A stretch of 64,000 bases of DNA from Mesorhizobium carmichaelinearum (GTDB lineage Bacteria; Pseudomonadota; Alphaproteobacteria; Rhizobiales; Rhizobiaceae): assembly GCF_900199455.1 (NCBI RefSeq), contig NZ_FZQR01000009.1, positions 1 through 64,000 of the forward strand, read 5' to 3'. Below, piece by piece: positions 56,318 through 63,610 of this stretch. How positions within the stretch are numbered: the stretch's first letter is position 1; each line of letters opens with the position of its first letter. The notes below the pieces were generated by a model, which was given only the letters and a program-made list of their open reading frames with translations, had not been told where the DNA came from and made no database searches. Made by a program: the position numbers and the translations under genes.

Positions 56318-57061
56318 TCAATGGCAACACCCTTCCCCATATTGCAGCTGCTCGCGCCAATCCGGCCGGCCTTCCGGCGTGAAATCCATCAGGTTCCACA
56401 GAATCTCGCAGGTGCCGATGGCGCGCTGGTCCTGGCCGGGGTCGGTCGGCGCGAAGCCGAGTTCCGACGACCAGAAATGCCTGATCCCATCACCATCGCG
56501 ATGAAACACCGACAGCAGCGGGATCTGCGCCCCGTCGGCATCCTCGGCATTGTAGTCGCGCTTGAAACTGTTGGCGGCTGACGACACCAGCCGCAGGTTC
56601 TCCCAGCCGCGATCCCGGCCGAGCGTGACCAGGTTTTCCAGCCCGGTCTTGGCCACCACCGCAAAATTGAAGCCGGCGGCTTCGAGATGGCCGATAGCGC
56701 CGTCGAACTGGTCGAGCAGCGCCGTGCAGGACGGGCATGGCTGGTCCGGCCGGGAGAGCCTGGCCGTGCCGCCACCGGTCGCGACATCGCGCATTTCCCG
56801 GGGATGGCGCGGAAACATCATCTGGTAGAGGACGAGCGAATCCTTATCCAGCGCGAACAGCTCCGACAGTTTTGTCTTCGCCGGCTTGCCGTCGGCATCG
56901 AGCGCATCGAAGACATAGTCCTGGCGGATCAGCCCGCCCGGCGGCAAAGCGCGCCGCGCCTCGGCCACGGCTTCCATGGCGCGCCGCAGCTCGATTTCCT
57001 TCTTCAAGAGCTTTTCGCGGGCGGTGCGGTATTTGGCGGATTCGTTGGGAAAGGTGATCAT
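56318..57061 (-). CDS. DUF899-family thioredoxin-fold protein
   Basis: A 247-residue protein. The family pattern is present: YVFDALDADGKPAKTKLSEL, LVLYQMMFPRHPREMRDVAT, then PCPSCTALLDQFDG (CxxC in the thioredoxin position) and a C-terminal FWSSELGFAPTDPGQDQRAI. DUF899 proteins are common in rhizobia and actinobacteria; the CPSC pair suggests a redox role, but no activity is proven. It lies between a RIME-like element and a divergent uncharacterised small protein. Confidence 0.87.
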   Translation of the reverse strand: MITFPNESAKYRTAREKLLKKEIELRRAMEAVAEARRALPPGGLIRQDYVFDALDADGKPAKTKLSELFALDKDSLVLYQMMFPRHPREMRDVATGGGTARLSRPDQPCPSCTALLDQFDGAIGHLEAAGFNFAVVAKTGLENLVTLGRDRGWENLRLVSSAANSFKRDYNAEDADGAQIPLLSVFHRDGDGIRHFWSSELGFAPTDPGQDQRAIGTCEILWNLMDFTPEGRPDWREQLQYGEGCCH

Positions 57062-57240
57062 GATCGGCTCCCTTAAGTCGTCGCCGGCGTCCCGGCGCTG
57101 TTGCTCTGCGACCCAAGGACGTTTGGCGACGACCGGTTCCCGACATTCTTGCGGATGCCACGCAGCGATTGTTGCGGGAACCTCCGCGGCTTCCCAGCAT
57201 TCTCACCCCGGGTTAAAGCCGGTGGGTACGGGGAAGAGTA

Positions 57241-57576
57241 ATGAACGATGACGAGGTCGACCTGCGCTGCCCGCAAGTGGTGGCCGACAACGCCGCCAAG
57301 GGCTTGCGGCTGCGCAAGCAATTCGGCCGCGGCGGCACCGAGATCGGTGTGGCGCGCGCCACGGAACTGATGAACCGCGAGAAGCTCGCACCGTCCACCA
57401 TCCGCCGCATGGTCAGCTATTTTGCTCGCCACGAGGTCGACAAGCGCGGCAAGAATTACGGCAATGAGGCAAACCCCTCGGCCGGCCACATCGCCTGGCT
57501 CTTGTGGGGTGGCGACGAGGGCCGCGCCTGGGCACTGGAGCTCAAAAAGAAGATCGGCAACGCGCCGGATATTTAG
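57241..57576 (+). CDS. Uncharacterised conserved small protein
   Basis: A 111-residue protein. LRKQFGRGGTEIGVARATEL, then MVSYFARHEVDKRGKNYGNE and PSAGHIAWLLWGGDEGRAWA make up a pattern I recognise from alphaproteobacterial and phage-associated proteins but cannot name. It is cytosolic with no signal. Its stop and the stop of the convergent GNAT gene are adjacent (57576/57577), a very tight arrangement. Function unknown. Confidence 0.6.
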   Translation: MNDDEVDLRCPQVVADNAAKGLRLRKQFGRGGTEIGVARATELMNREKLAPSTIRRMVSYFARHEVDKRGKNYGNEANPSAGHIAWLLWGGDEGRAWALELKKKIGNAPDI

Positions 57577-58065
57577 TCAGGAGTACCAATCCACCTCGAA
57601 CATGCCGACCCGCTCGTAGAGCCTGACGGCGGCGGCGTTTTCGACGGTGTTGGTCTTCAGGTCGACATGGGCCGCACCCCGGTCACGGAAGATCGCGAAG
57701 GCGTGCCACATCAGCGCTTCGCCGATGCCCTTGCCACGCGCCTCGGGATGAACGGCGAGATCCTTGACGAAGGCTGACGTCCAGCACAGCGCCGCGGCCG
57801 CCAGCCGACCTTTGGCGTCGATGACGAGGAAACACAGCGCCGGGTCGAATTCGGGGTCATCTGATATGCGCGGCCACCATTCGTCGAAGGGGCCGTCGGT
57901 GCCGTCGTCGAACACCTCGCTCAGCAGCGCATGCAAAGGCGGCGCGTCGCCGGGCTCGAAACAGCGCATGGCAAAACCGTCCGGCCAATGCGGTGCAACG
58001 AGCGTCTCGTCGAGGATCTTGCGCAGCCGGATGTCGTTCAGGGCCGGCGGGCGCGGTTCAGGCAT
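57577..58065 (-). CDS. GNAT-family N-acetyltransferase
   Basis: A 162-residue acetyltransferase. The acetyl-CoA motif is VKDLAVHPEARGKGIGEALM (with RGKGIG) near residue 105, and LKTNTVENAAAVRLYERVGM follows, the usual C-terminal pattern. The preceding segment CFLVIDAKGRLAAAALCWTS is part of the fold. Substrate unknown. It ends exactly where the convergent small-protein gene stops. Confidence 0.86.
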   Translation of the reverse strand: MPEPRPPALNDIRLRKILDETLVAPHWPDGFAMRCFEPGDAPPLHALLSEVFDDGTDGPFDEWWPRISDDPEFDPALCFLVIDAKGRLAAAALCWTSAFVKDLAVHPEARGKGIGEALMWHAFAIFRDRGAAHVDLKTNTVENAAAVRLYERVGMFEVDWYS

Positions 58066-58070
58066 CGCGC

Positions 58071-59021
58071 TCAGGCGTCGGGCTGCAGGCGGTGCCGCTT
58101 GCGGTCGACACCGAGGCCAGTCGCCTCGAGCAGGCCCTTGCGCTTGGCGTCGAAATAATAGCCGGTTTGGTAGAGCCAGTCGGCCTTCTTGGCATTGCCG
58201 TCCGCCACCAGCCAGGCGCCGCGCAGATATTTGACCGCGTATTTGAGGTTGGTCTCGGCGTCGAACAGGCCCTTGGCCGGCCCGTCATAGCCCATGCCGC
58301 GCGCCGTCGCGTGCTTGATCTGCATCAGCCCCCAATGGCCATTGTTGTAGGCCTTGGGATTGAAGGTGCTCTCGCGGTTGACGACATGGCGCACCAGATC
58401 CACCGGCACCTGGTAGAGGGCGGCGTATTTGACGATCAGCCGGTCGACGTCACCGCGCATGCCTGTGTGCTCTTCCGGAGCGGCAGGGCTGAGCGGCGCG
58501 GACGGAAACTGCACCAGGGCAGCCGGGTTCTGCGGCACCACATAGGCCACCTGCTGCACGCCAGGCAGTTTCTGGCCGCTGCCGGCGACTGCCGGGACGA
58601 TGAGCCCTGCGGTGGTGTAGGTCTGAGCCGTCTGAGCCGCCTTGACGGACTGACCCGCCTTGGCCGGTGGCGGCGCCTGCCAGGCATTGGCGGTCATGAC
58701 AGCGGGTATGGCCGGGGCCGCCGGCGTCGAGCCGGCAAAAGCGGCGGTCGCGGCAGCCGGCTGGGCGGCGGGATCAAGCGTTGGCGTTGCGGCCGGGCCA
58801 GGTGTCAGTTCCGCGGTCTGGACGGGGGCGATGCCCGAGGATTGCGGCAGCACCGAAACCGTCTCCGGCAGCGGTATGGTAAAGCCGGCATCGCTGCCGG
58901 CTACGGTCGCGGTTTCGGTCAGGGACGGCGCGGCTTTCATCTGCGAGGTCGAGGTGCAGCCGCTGATGCCGGCCGCCGCCACGATCACGCCGATCGCGAT
59001 AAGGGTTTGTTTTGCTGGCAA
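58071..59021 (-). CDS. Lipoprotein lytic transglycosylase (SLT domain)
   Basis: A 316-residue protein with a lipoprotein signal (IVAAAGISGCTS lipobox near residue 22). A long Pro/Ala/Thr-rich linker follows (about residues 25-190). The C-terminal lysozyme-like SLT domain (about residues 205-300) has catalytic Glu in RHVVNRESTFNPKAYNNGHW and GLMQIKHATARGMGYDG, the typical E-S-x-F-x-P and GLMQI motifs. It cleaves peptidoglycan glycan strands and is expected to be anchored to a membrane facing the periplasm. It starts five bases after the convergent acetyltransferase. Confidence 0.9.
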   Translation of the reverse strand: MPAKQTLIAIGVIVAAAGISGCTSTSQMKAAPSLTETATVAGSDAGFTIPLPETVSVLPQSSGIAPVQTAELTPGPAATPTLDPAAQPAAATAAFAGSTPAAPAIPAVMTANAWQAPPPAKAGQSVKAAQTAQTYTTAGLIVPAVAGSGQKLPGVQQVAYVVPQNPAALVQFPSAPLSPAAPEEHTGMRGDVDRLIVKYAALYQVPVDLVRHVVNRESTFNPKAYNNGHWGLMQIKHATARGMGYDGPAKGLFDAETNLKYAVKYLRGAWLVADGNAKKADWLYQTGYYFDAKRKGLLEATGLGVDRKRHRLQPDA

Positions 59022-59202
59022 GCCGCGTTCGGGTCCGGTTCATCGGGGTGTTAAGAAATCCCTTACACCAGCGACTCATGACCGGCAATCGGGGCCATCA
59101 GGTGGTTTTCGGGTGGCGAGACGCGGGCCGAACTGCCATATTGTTCCTGATATGTACCGGATGAAATGCCGGATTTCGCCACTTTGCGGAAAGGAGCGCA
59201 TC

Positions 59203-59772
59203 ATGGAAACGACAGCTTCGATCACAGCCGGCCACGCAGTGTTAGAAACAGTGATCGGTTTCATGGGCATTGCCTGGAGCGAAAAGGGCCTGATCCGGCT
59301 CTGCCTGCCCGAACGCAGCCGTGAATCGGTGGAACGGCGGCTGATGCGCCATGCCGGCGTTTCCGCCTCCACGGCGCAGCCGCTATGGGTGGTCGAGCTG
59401 ATCGCTTCGATCAAGGCTTATACCGCCGGCGAGGACGTCGACTTCACCAATGTTCCGGTCGATCTCGACGGCGTCGACGATTTCCGCCTCGCCATCTACG
59501 ACGCGGCACGCAAACTCGGCTATGGGCAAACCACCACCTATGGGGAACTCGCCAAACGCGCCGGCCAACCCGGCCTGCCGCGCGAAACCGGTGCTGCGCT
59601 TGGCGCCAATCCGGTGCCGCTGGTCATCCCCTGCCACCGCATCCTGGCGGCCGGCGGCAAGATCGGCGGCTTCTCGGCGCCCGGCGGCTCGGTCACCAAG
59701 GAGAAGATGCTGGCCATGGAAGGCGTGCGCGTCGGCCCACCGCCGCCGGCGCAGGTGTCCTTCGGCTTCTGA
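59203..59772 (+). CDS. Methylated-DNA-protein cysteine methyltransferase (Ogt type)
   Basis: A 189-residue suicide DNA-repair protein. The active site is PVPLVIPCHRILAAGG (PCHR with the acceptor Cys), preceded by AIYDAARKLGYGQTTTYGEL, the helix-turn-helix region that binds DNA. It ends with the family segment GGFSAPGGSVTKEKMLAMEG. It removes methyl groups from O6-methylguanine and related lesions. AAAGGAGCGCATC precedes the ATG at 59203, which excludes the long upstream extension in the same frame. It is divergent from the transglycosylase gene. Confidence 0.88.
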   Translation: METTASITAGHAVLETVIGFMGIAWSEKGLIRLCLPERSRESVERRLMRHAGVSASTAQPLWVVELIASIKAYTAGEDVDFTNVPVDLDGVDDFRLAIYDAARKLGYGQTTTYGELAKRAGQPGLPRETGAALGANPVPLVIPCHRILAAGGKIGGFSAPGGSVTKEKMLAMEGVRVGPPPPAQVSFGF

Positions 59773-59878
59773 ACCACCGACCATTCGACGTCTGGGGAAG
59801 AACGGCCGAAGATTGCGGCCGTTCTCCTCGGAGGCTCCCTCCTAGGTCCTGCGGATCAAGTCGAGGTTCGTCGCCATG

Positions 59879-60781
59879 TCACCCCCACTTCATCTCGCCC
59901 TTGGCGACCTTGGATCCGATATCGAGGGCGACGCCCATACCAAGGCCTGGGAAGCGGGCCTCCATGGCGGCCTTTAGCGCGGCGCTGTCGGCCGCCTTGC
60001 TCAGTTCTTCCTCGAAGGTGAGTAGATAGGACTTGGTGAATTCCACCGCCGAAGGACCGGTTGCGGCATCGGGGGCCATATGGCCGGGCACCACCACGGC
60101 GGGCTTGCGGGCGGCAATCGCCTCCAGCGTCTTGACCCAGGCGGCACGGCTTTCCCTGGTCTGGGTGTCGGCGGTCCAGACATGAACGCCCGCGAAGATC
60201 ATCACCCCACCGAAGACGGCGTTGAGCGACGGCACGAACAGGTAGCGGCGATTGGCAAGTCCTTCTTCCGCATTGACGATCTCGATCGTCTCGCCGTCGA
60301 CACTAAGCGTTGGGCCGTCGAATGCTTCGGGCAGAACGATGTCGGACAGCGCCTGGGGGCCGTTTTCCTTCAATTGCGGGCCCCAGACCGCGAGCTTTTT
60401 CTCCACACTGCCTTTGATGGCTTCGAGCGTGGCGGAGGCAGCAATCACTTTTGCCTCCGGGAAGGCTTCCCGCACCGGCTTCAGGCTGAAGTAGTAGTCG
60501 GGATCGGACTGGCTGACATAGATGGTGGTCAGCTTGTTGCCGGTGGCCTTGATGGCCTCGGCGAGCGCCTTGCCGTCCGGATAGGTGAAGCCGCCGTCTA
60601 TCAGCAGGGCCTCGCTTGGCCCGGACACCAGCACAGGCGCGCGGAAGAAGCCGTTCGGACCCGCTGGGAAATGTTTCCAGCCAAGCGTGGTGCCGGCGGC
60701 TTGGCCGCGCTCGGCGGGGGCGAATACGGCGGTTGCGCCGAGGGCCAATGAGGTCTTCATGATCTGTCTCCTCGTGAACAT
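59879..60781 (-). CDS. Metallo-beta-lactamase-fold protein with degenerate metal site
   Basis: A 300-residue protein with a Tat-like signal: MFTRRQIMKTSLALGATAVF, then cleavage near RGQA. The fold looks like MBL, but the usual HxHxDH is replaced by YVSQSDPDYYFSLKPV near residue 90, so the first three metal ligands are absent. A later VVPGHMAPDA retains His. It is therefore probably inactive or uses another site, though it remains an MBL-like scaffold. The start at 60781 is chosen because AAAGGAGCTATTCC precedes it; an ATG at 60760 is possible. Divergent from a LysR regulator. Confidence 0.75.
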   Translation of the reverse strand: MFTRRQIMKTSLALGATAVFAPAERGQAAGTTLGWKHFPAGPNGFFRAPVLVSGPSEALLIDGGFTYPDGKALAEAIKATGNKLTTIYVSQSDPDYYFSLKPVREAFPEAKVIAASATLEAIKGSVEKKLAVWGPQLKENGPQALSDIVLPEAFDGPTLSVDGETIEIVNAEEGLANRRYLFVPSLNAVFGGVMIFAGVHVWTADTQTRESRAAWVKTLEAIAARKPAVVVPGHMAPDAATGPSAVEFTKSYLLTFEEELSKAADSAALKAAMEARFPGLGMGVALDIGSKVAKGEMKWG

Positions 60782-60976
60782 GGAATAGCTCCTTTGACTG
60801 AAATGGGGGTCAGGCCGCGTGGCGTGGCCAGCTGTCCGAGAGGGAAGAGCGCAAGCCACGATTGCGCCCCCGATGGAGAGGACAGCGCAGAGGTAAAGCC
60901 CGTGGATTAATTGATAAATCTCCTATAATAATACAGACTGTATGCTGTAAGCTTACAATAAAACTGACGGCGTCCC

Positions 60977-61867
60977 GTGGAACCAATCAACCTCAACCGC
61001 CTCGCCTATTTTGCTACCGTCATCGATGCAGGCTCGTTCACCCGGGCAGCCGAGCGACTCGGCATCACGAAAGCCGTCGTCAGCCAACAGGTCGCCCGCC
61101 TTGAAGCCGAACTGCGGACCACGCTTCTCGTGCGCACGACGCGGAGGCTCGAGCCGACCGAAGCAGGCCGTCTTTTGCATGCACGTTGCGTTCTGATCCT
61201 GCGAGACGTCGAAGAGGCCGTCGCCGAGGTTGGCGAGGGCAACACCGAAGTGGCCGGCGTGCTGCGGGTTTCTGCGTCCAATGACTATGGCGCGATCGTG
61301 CTGGCCCCGATCGCCGCCCGCTTTCGGCAGAAATTTCCGGCCTGCCGCGTCGAACTGTTCATTTCCGATGCGATAATTGATTTGATCGGCAACAAGATAG
61401 ATCTGTCAATCCGGGTCGGCTGGCTGGAAGACTCCAGCCAGCAGGCGCGACGCATCGGCACCTTCCGGCAAATCCTGGTCGCATCGCGGGATTTCGCCGC
61501 CGGGGTCAAGGTAGACGAACCGGAAGACCTTTCTTCCTTGCCGCTCGTTGCCAATTCCGTCCTTCGCAAGCCGTTCACCTGGACCTTCAGCCGAGGCGAT
61601 TTCGAGCGGCGCACCATCACCATGCGCGAGACGTTCTCCATCAACTCGACCCCGGCCGTCCTGGAAGCGACGCTCGCCGGCGGCGGACTGGCGGTTCTGC
61701 CGGACTATCTGGTCGTCGATTATCTATCGCAGGGCCGTCTCGTCCATATGCTCCCGAACTGGACGCTGCCCTCCGGCGGCATTCACGTCGTCTATCCGGC
61801 GGCGCGCTTTCGCCCGCAAAAAGTGACGCGGTTCGTGTCCATGCTCATGGAACACATCCAAGATTGA
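60977..61867 (+). CDS. LysR-family transcriptional regulator
   Basis: A 296-residue regulator with the helix-turn-helix NRLAYFATVIDAGSFTRAAE and ITKAVVSQQVARLEAELRTT, followed by a substrate-binding domain (about residues 90-290) containing VSASNDYGAIVLAPIAARFR and GLAVLPDYLVVDYLSQGRLV. The start is GTG at 60977. It is divergent from the MBL-fold gene with about 195 bases between, so it likely regulates that gene; the inducer is unknown. Confidence 0.85.
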   Translation: MEPINLNRLAYFATVIDAGSFTRAAERLGITKAVVSQQVARLEAELRTTLLVRTTRRLEPTEAGRLLHARCVLILRDVEEAVAEVGEGNTEVAGVLRVSASNDYGAIVLAPIAARFRQKFPACRVELFISDAIIDLIGNKIDLSIRVGWLEDSSQQARRIGTFRQILVASRDFAAGVKVDEPEDLSSLPLVANSVLRKPFTWTFSRGDFERRTITMRETFSINSTPAVLEATLAGGGLAVLPDYLVVDYLSQGRLVHMLPNWTLPSGGIHVVYPAARFRPQKVTRFVSMLMEHIQD

Positions 61868-61937
61868 AAGCAATTTTGTCCCCAGAGGCGCGGTTGTTCG
61901 ACTGAGCGCAGGCTTCCGGCTCCGGTTGATGTGTCCG

Positions 61938-62267
61938 CTAGTTGTTGTGGAAGAACCGCCGGCGGAAATGCCGGTCATTGTCCGGGCGCTTGCAGTTGTA
62001 GACCGGGCAGGACTTGGTGTCTGCGCTCGGCACATAGGCGCGCGTCCTCACCTCGCCCATGGTGCAGAATTGCTGGCTCTGCACATAGCGGTCGTAGAGC
62101 GGCAGCCCCGGCACGCGCTTCGACTGGTAGCGCAGGATGACCGCGCCCTGCCGCGCGATCGTCGACTGCACCTTGCCGCAGCTCATATGCGTCGGGTCGT
62201 AACGCGAGATCGCCTGCGCCTCGGCGGCCACCAGCGTCAGACAAGCGGCAAGCACAATGGTTTTCAT
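61938..62267 (-). CDS. Small secreted cysteine-containing protein
   Basis: A 109-residue protein. The signal peptide MKTIVLAACLTLVAAEAQA is followed by a Cys-containing domain with SCGKVQSTIARQGAVILRYQ, QFCTMGEVRTRA and SCPVYNCKRPDND; the cysteines may form two disulfide bonds in the periplasm. The ATG at 62267 follows AGGGGAGGAGACC. No known family is named. The earlier frame to 62339 lacks a signal and is excluded. Confidence 0.7.
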   Translation of the reverse strand: MKTIVLAACLTLVAAEAQAISRYDPTHMSCGKVQSTIARQGAVILRYQSKRVPGLPLYDRYVQSQQFCTMGEVRTRAYVPSADTKSCPVYNCKRPDNDRHFRRRFFHNN

Positions 62268-62545
62268 GGTCTCCTCCCCTGCGGACCGACCGGCCTCGGC
62301 CTCCGACCCCGTTGCGAGGCTTTTACCAGATTGGGGCAATCATTGGGCAACCCTTCGATCACGGCTTTTTTACGCAGTCTTGTTTTTGGAACGAAAGCAG
62401 CCTATATCAGCCCCATTGATATTTCGGCCGATCGATCCGGGCCTCGCGATCTTCGCGTTTGCTGACGTCTATCTCCAAAATCTCGATGCACACCGGCTGG
62501 ACTTGGTCTGGTCAAACTAAAGCAAATGTTGAAGGACTATCTAAA

Positions 62546-62758
62546 ATGGCAACTGGAACGGTCAAGTGGTTCAACGCCACCAAGGGCTTCGGTTTCATCC
62601 AGCCTGACGCCGGCGGCGCGGACGTTTTCGTCCACATCTCCGCTGTCGAGCGCGCTGGACTGTCGACCCTGGTCGAAGGCCAGAAGATCAACTTCGAGAT
62701 CGAGCAGGACCGCCGCACTGGCAAATCGTCCGCTGGGTCTCTGAGCAAGGCAGCCTGA
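62546..62758 (+). CDS. Cold-shock domain protein (CspA family)
   Basis: A 70-residue cold-shock protein. MATGTVKWFNATKGFGFIQP carries RNP1 (KGFGFI), and DVFVHISAVERAGLSTL carries RNP2 (VFVHI). These bind single-stranded RNA and DNA. GAAGGA lies nine bases before the ATG. The sequence upstream (62340-62545) has no gene and probably forms the long 5' untranslated region typical of csp genes. Two GC-rich hairpins and an intrinsic terminator lie downstream. Confidence 0.94.
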   Translation: MATGTVKWFNATKGFGFIQPDAGGADVFVHISAVERAGLSTLVEGQKINFEIEQDRRTGKSSAGSLSKAA

Positions 62759-62770
62759 TTTTGCGAATGG

Positions 62771-62800
62771 CGCGCGCCGGGCGAGAGCCCGGGGCGCGCG
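62771..62800 (+). other. GC-rich hairpin after the cold-shock gene
   Basis: CGCGCGCCGGGC (62771-62782), loop GAGA, and GCCCGGGGCGCGCG (62787-62800) pair with a two-base bulge. A second hairpin CGCGC/GCGCG lies near 62825-62840. Neither has a T tract. They precede the real terminator at 62926. Confidence 0.6.
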
Positions 62801-62925
62801 GCAAGTCACGGATGTACTGACGGTCGCGCGAGAAGCGCGCCCGGAGTGGAAAGACCCGACACGCTGGAACAGCAGATAGCTGCCAGCCCGGACCGGACGC
62901 TCCCGATCAGGCTACCAAGGATGGG

Positions 62926-62950
62926 AAGGCGGGATTTATCCCGCCTTTTT
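62926..62950 (+). terminator. Intrinsic terminator of the cold-shock transcript
   Basis: AAGGCGGGA (62926-62934), loop TTTA, and TCCCGCCTT (62939-62947) form a perfect 9-bp stem, continued by T to 62950. It lies 168 bases after the csp stop. Confidence 0.92.
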
Positions 62951-63014
62951 GTTTGTCTGGGGTTAGGTGCCGCAACCCGCGCTATGGTCCACCCGGTGGT
63001 ACTTTTATCCCAAT

Positions 63015-63026
63015 AGTGGTACCACT
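63015..63026. promoter_or_regulatory. Toxin-antitoxin operator palindrome
   Basis: AGTGGTACCACT is a perfect 12-bp palindrome six bases before the antitoxin start; GGTGGTAC at 62995-63002 is a partial second copy. This is the usual site for autoregulation by an antitoxin or toxin-antitoxin complex. Confidence 0.7.
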
Positions 63027-63031
63027 CGGCC

Positions 63032-63232
63032 ATGACCAAACTTGAGCAAATCGAAAAATCCGTCGCCGAACTAAGCCCCGAGGAACTGAAGGCGTTTGCC
63101 GCCTGGTTCGAGGCGCTTCAGGCGGACATGTGGGATCGGCAGATGGAGGCCGACGCGAAGGCAGGCCGGCTGGACAAGCTTGCCGAGCAGGCATTGGCTG
63201 ACCATCGCGCTGGCCGGACCCGGCCGCTGTGA
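63032..63232 (+). CDS. Putative antitoxin of a RelE/ParE-type pair
   Basis: A 66-residue protein, MTKLEQIEKSVAELSPEELK and AFAAWFEALQADMWDRQMEA onward, mostly helical and acidic-basic. It ends GRTRPL. The pattern SPEEL and AFAAWF is common in short antitoxins preceding RelE-like toxins. It overlaps the toxin start by four bases (GTGA) and is preceded by a palindromic operator. No clear DNA-binding domain is seen, so the antitoxin fold is inferred from context. Confidence 0.75.
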   Translation: MTKLEQIEKSVAELSPEELKAFAAWFEALQADMWDRQMEADAKAGRLDKLAEQALADHRAGRTRPL

Positions 63233-63483
63233 ATCACTTCGCCTCTCCATCATTCTGGGAGGCTTATGAAAAACTGCCATCGTCAATCAGAGCCAAAGCG
63301 GACAGGCGTTTTGCCAGACTGCGTTCTGATCCTTTTCATCCCTCACTGCATTTCAAACAGGTCGGTCGATATTGGTCGGCGCGCGTTGACGAGAACTATC
63401 GGGCTGTCGCCATACGCAACAATGAAGATGTGATCTGGTTCTGGATCGGCACACACGCTGATTACGACCATCTGTTGAAATAG
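63229..63483 (+). CDS. RelE/ParE-family toxin
   Basis: An 84-residue protein starting at GTG 63229. FWEAYEKLPSSIRAKADRRF, then FKQVGRYWSARVDENYRAVA and VIWFWIGTHADYDHLL follow the beta-strand/helix pattern of RelE-like toxins, including the R-x-x-x-N-Y-R motif and a C-terminal His. Such toxins cleave mRNA in ribosomes or inhibit gyrase. Expression is coupled to the antitoxin by the four-base overlap. Confidence 0.8.
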   Translation: MNHFASPSFWEAYEKLPSSIRAKADRRFARLRSDPFHPSLHFKQVGRYWSARVDENYRAVAIRNNEDVIWFWIGTHADYDHLLK

Positions 63484-63585
63484 TCCTCGGTTGGCTTCTC
63501 GGCCGAAGGCCGCAAGCCCGACCGGGCGTCGCCCCCGTCCGGAGCGAGCCGCGAAGCGGCGACGAGCGTGAGGACAAGAGTATCC

Positions 63586-63610
63586 TACCCTACCCTACCC
63601 TACCCTACCC
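63586..63610. repeat. TACCC pentanucleotide repeat
   Basis: Five perfect TACCC units (63586-63610), preceded by TATCC and followed by GACCC. The stop codon of the glutathione S-transferase gene (CTA on this strand, 63605-63607) lies inside the array. Confidence 0.9.

Noticed and set aside
61926..62465. A 179-residue plus-strand frame
   Set aside because: Opposite to the small secreted protein gene, which has a signal peptide and strong ribosome-binding site.
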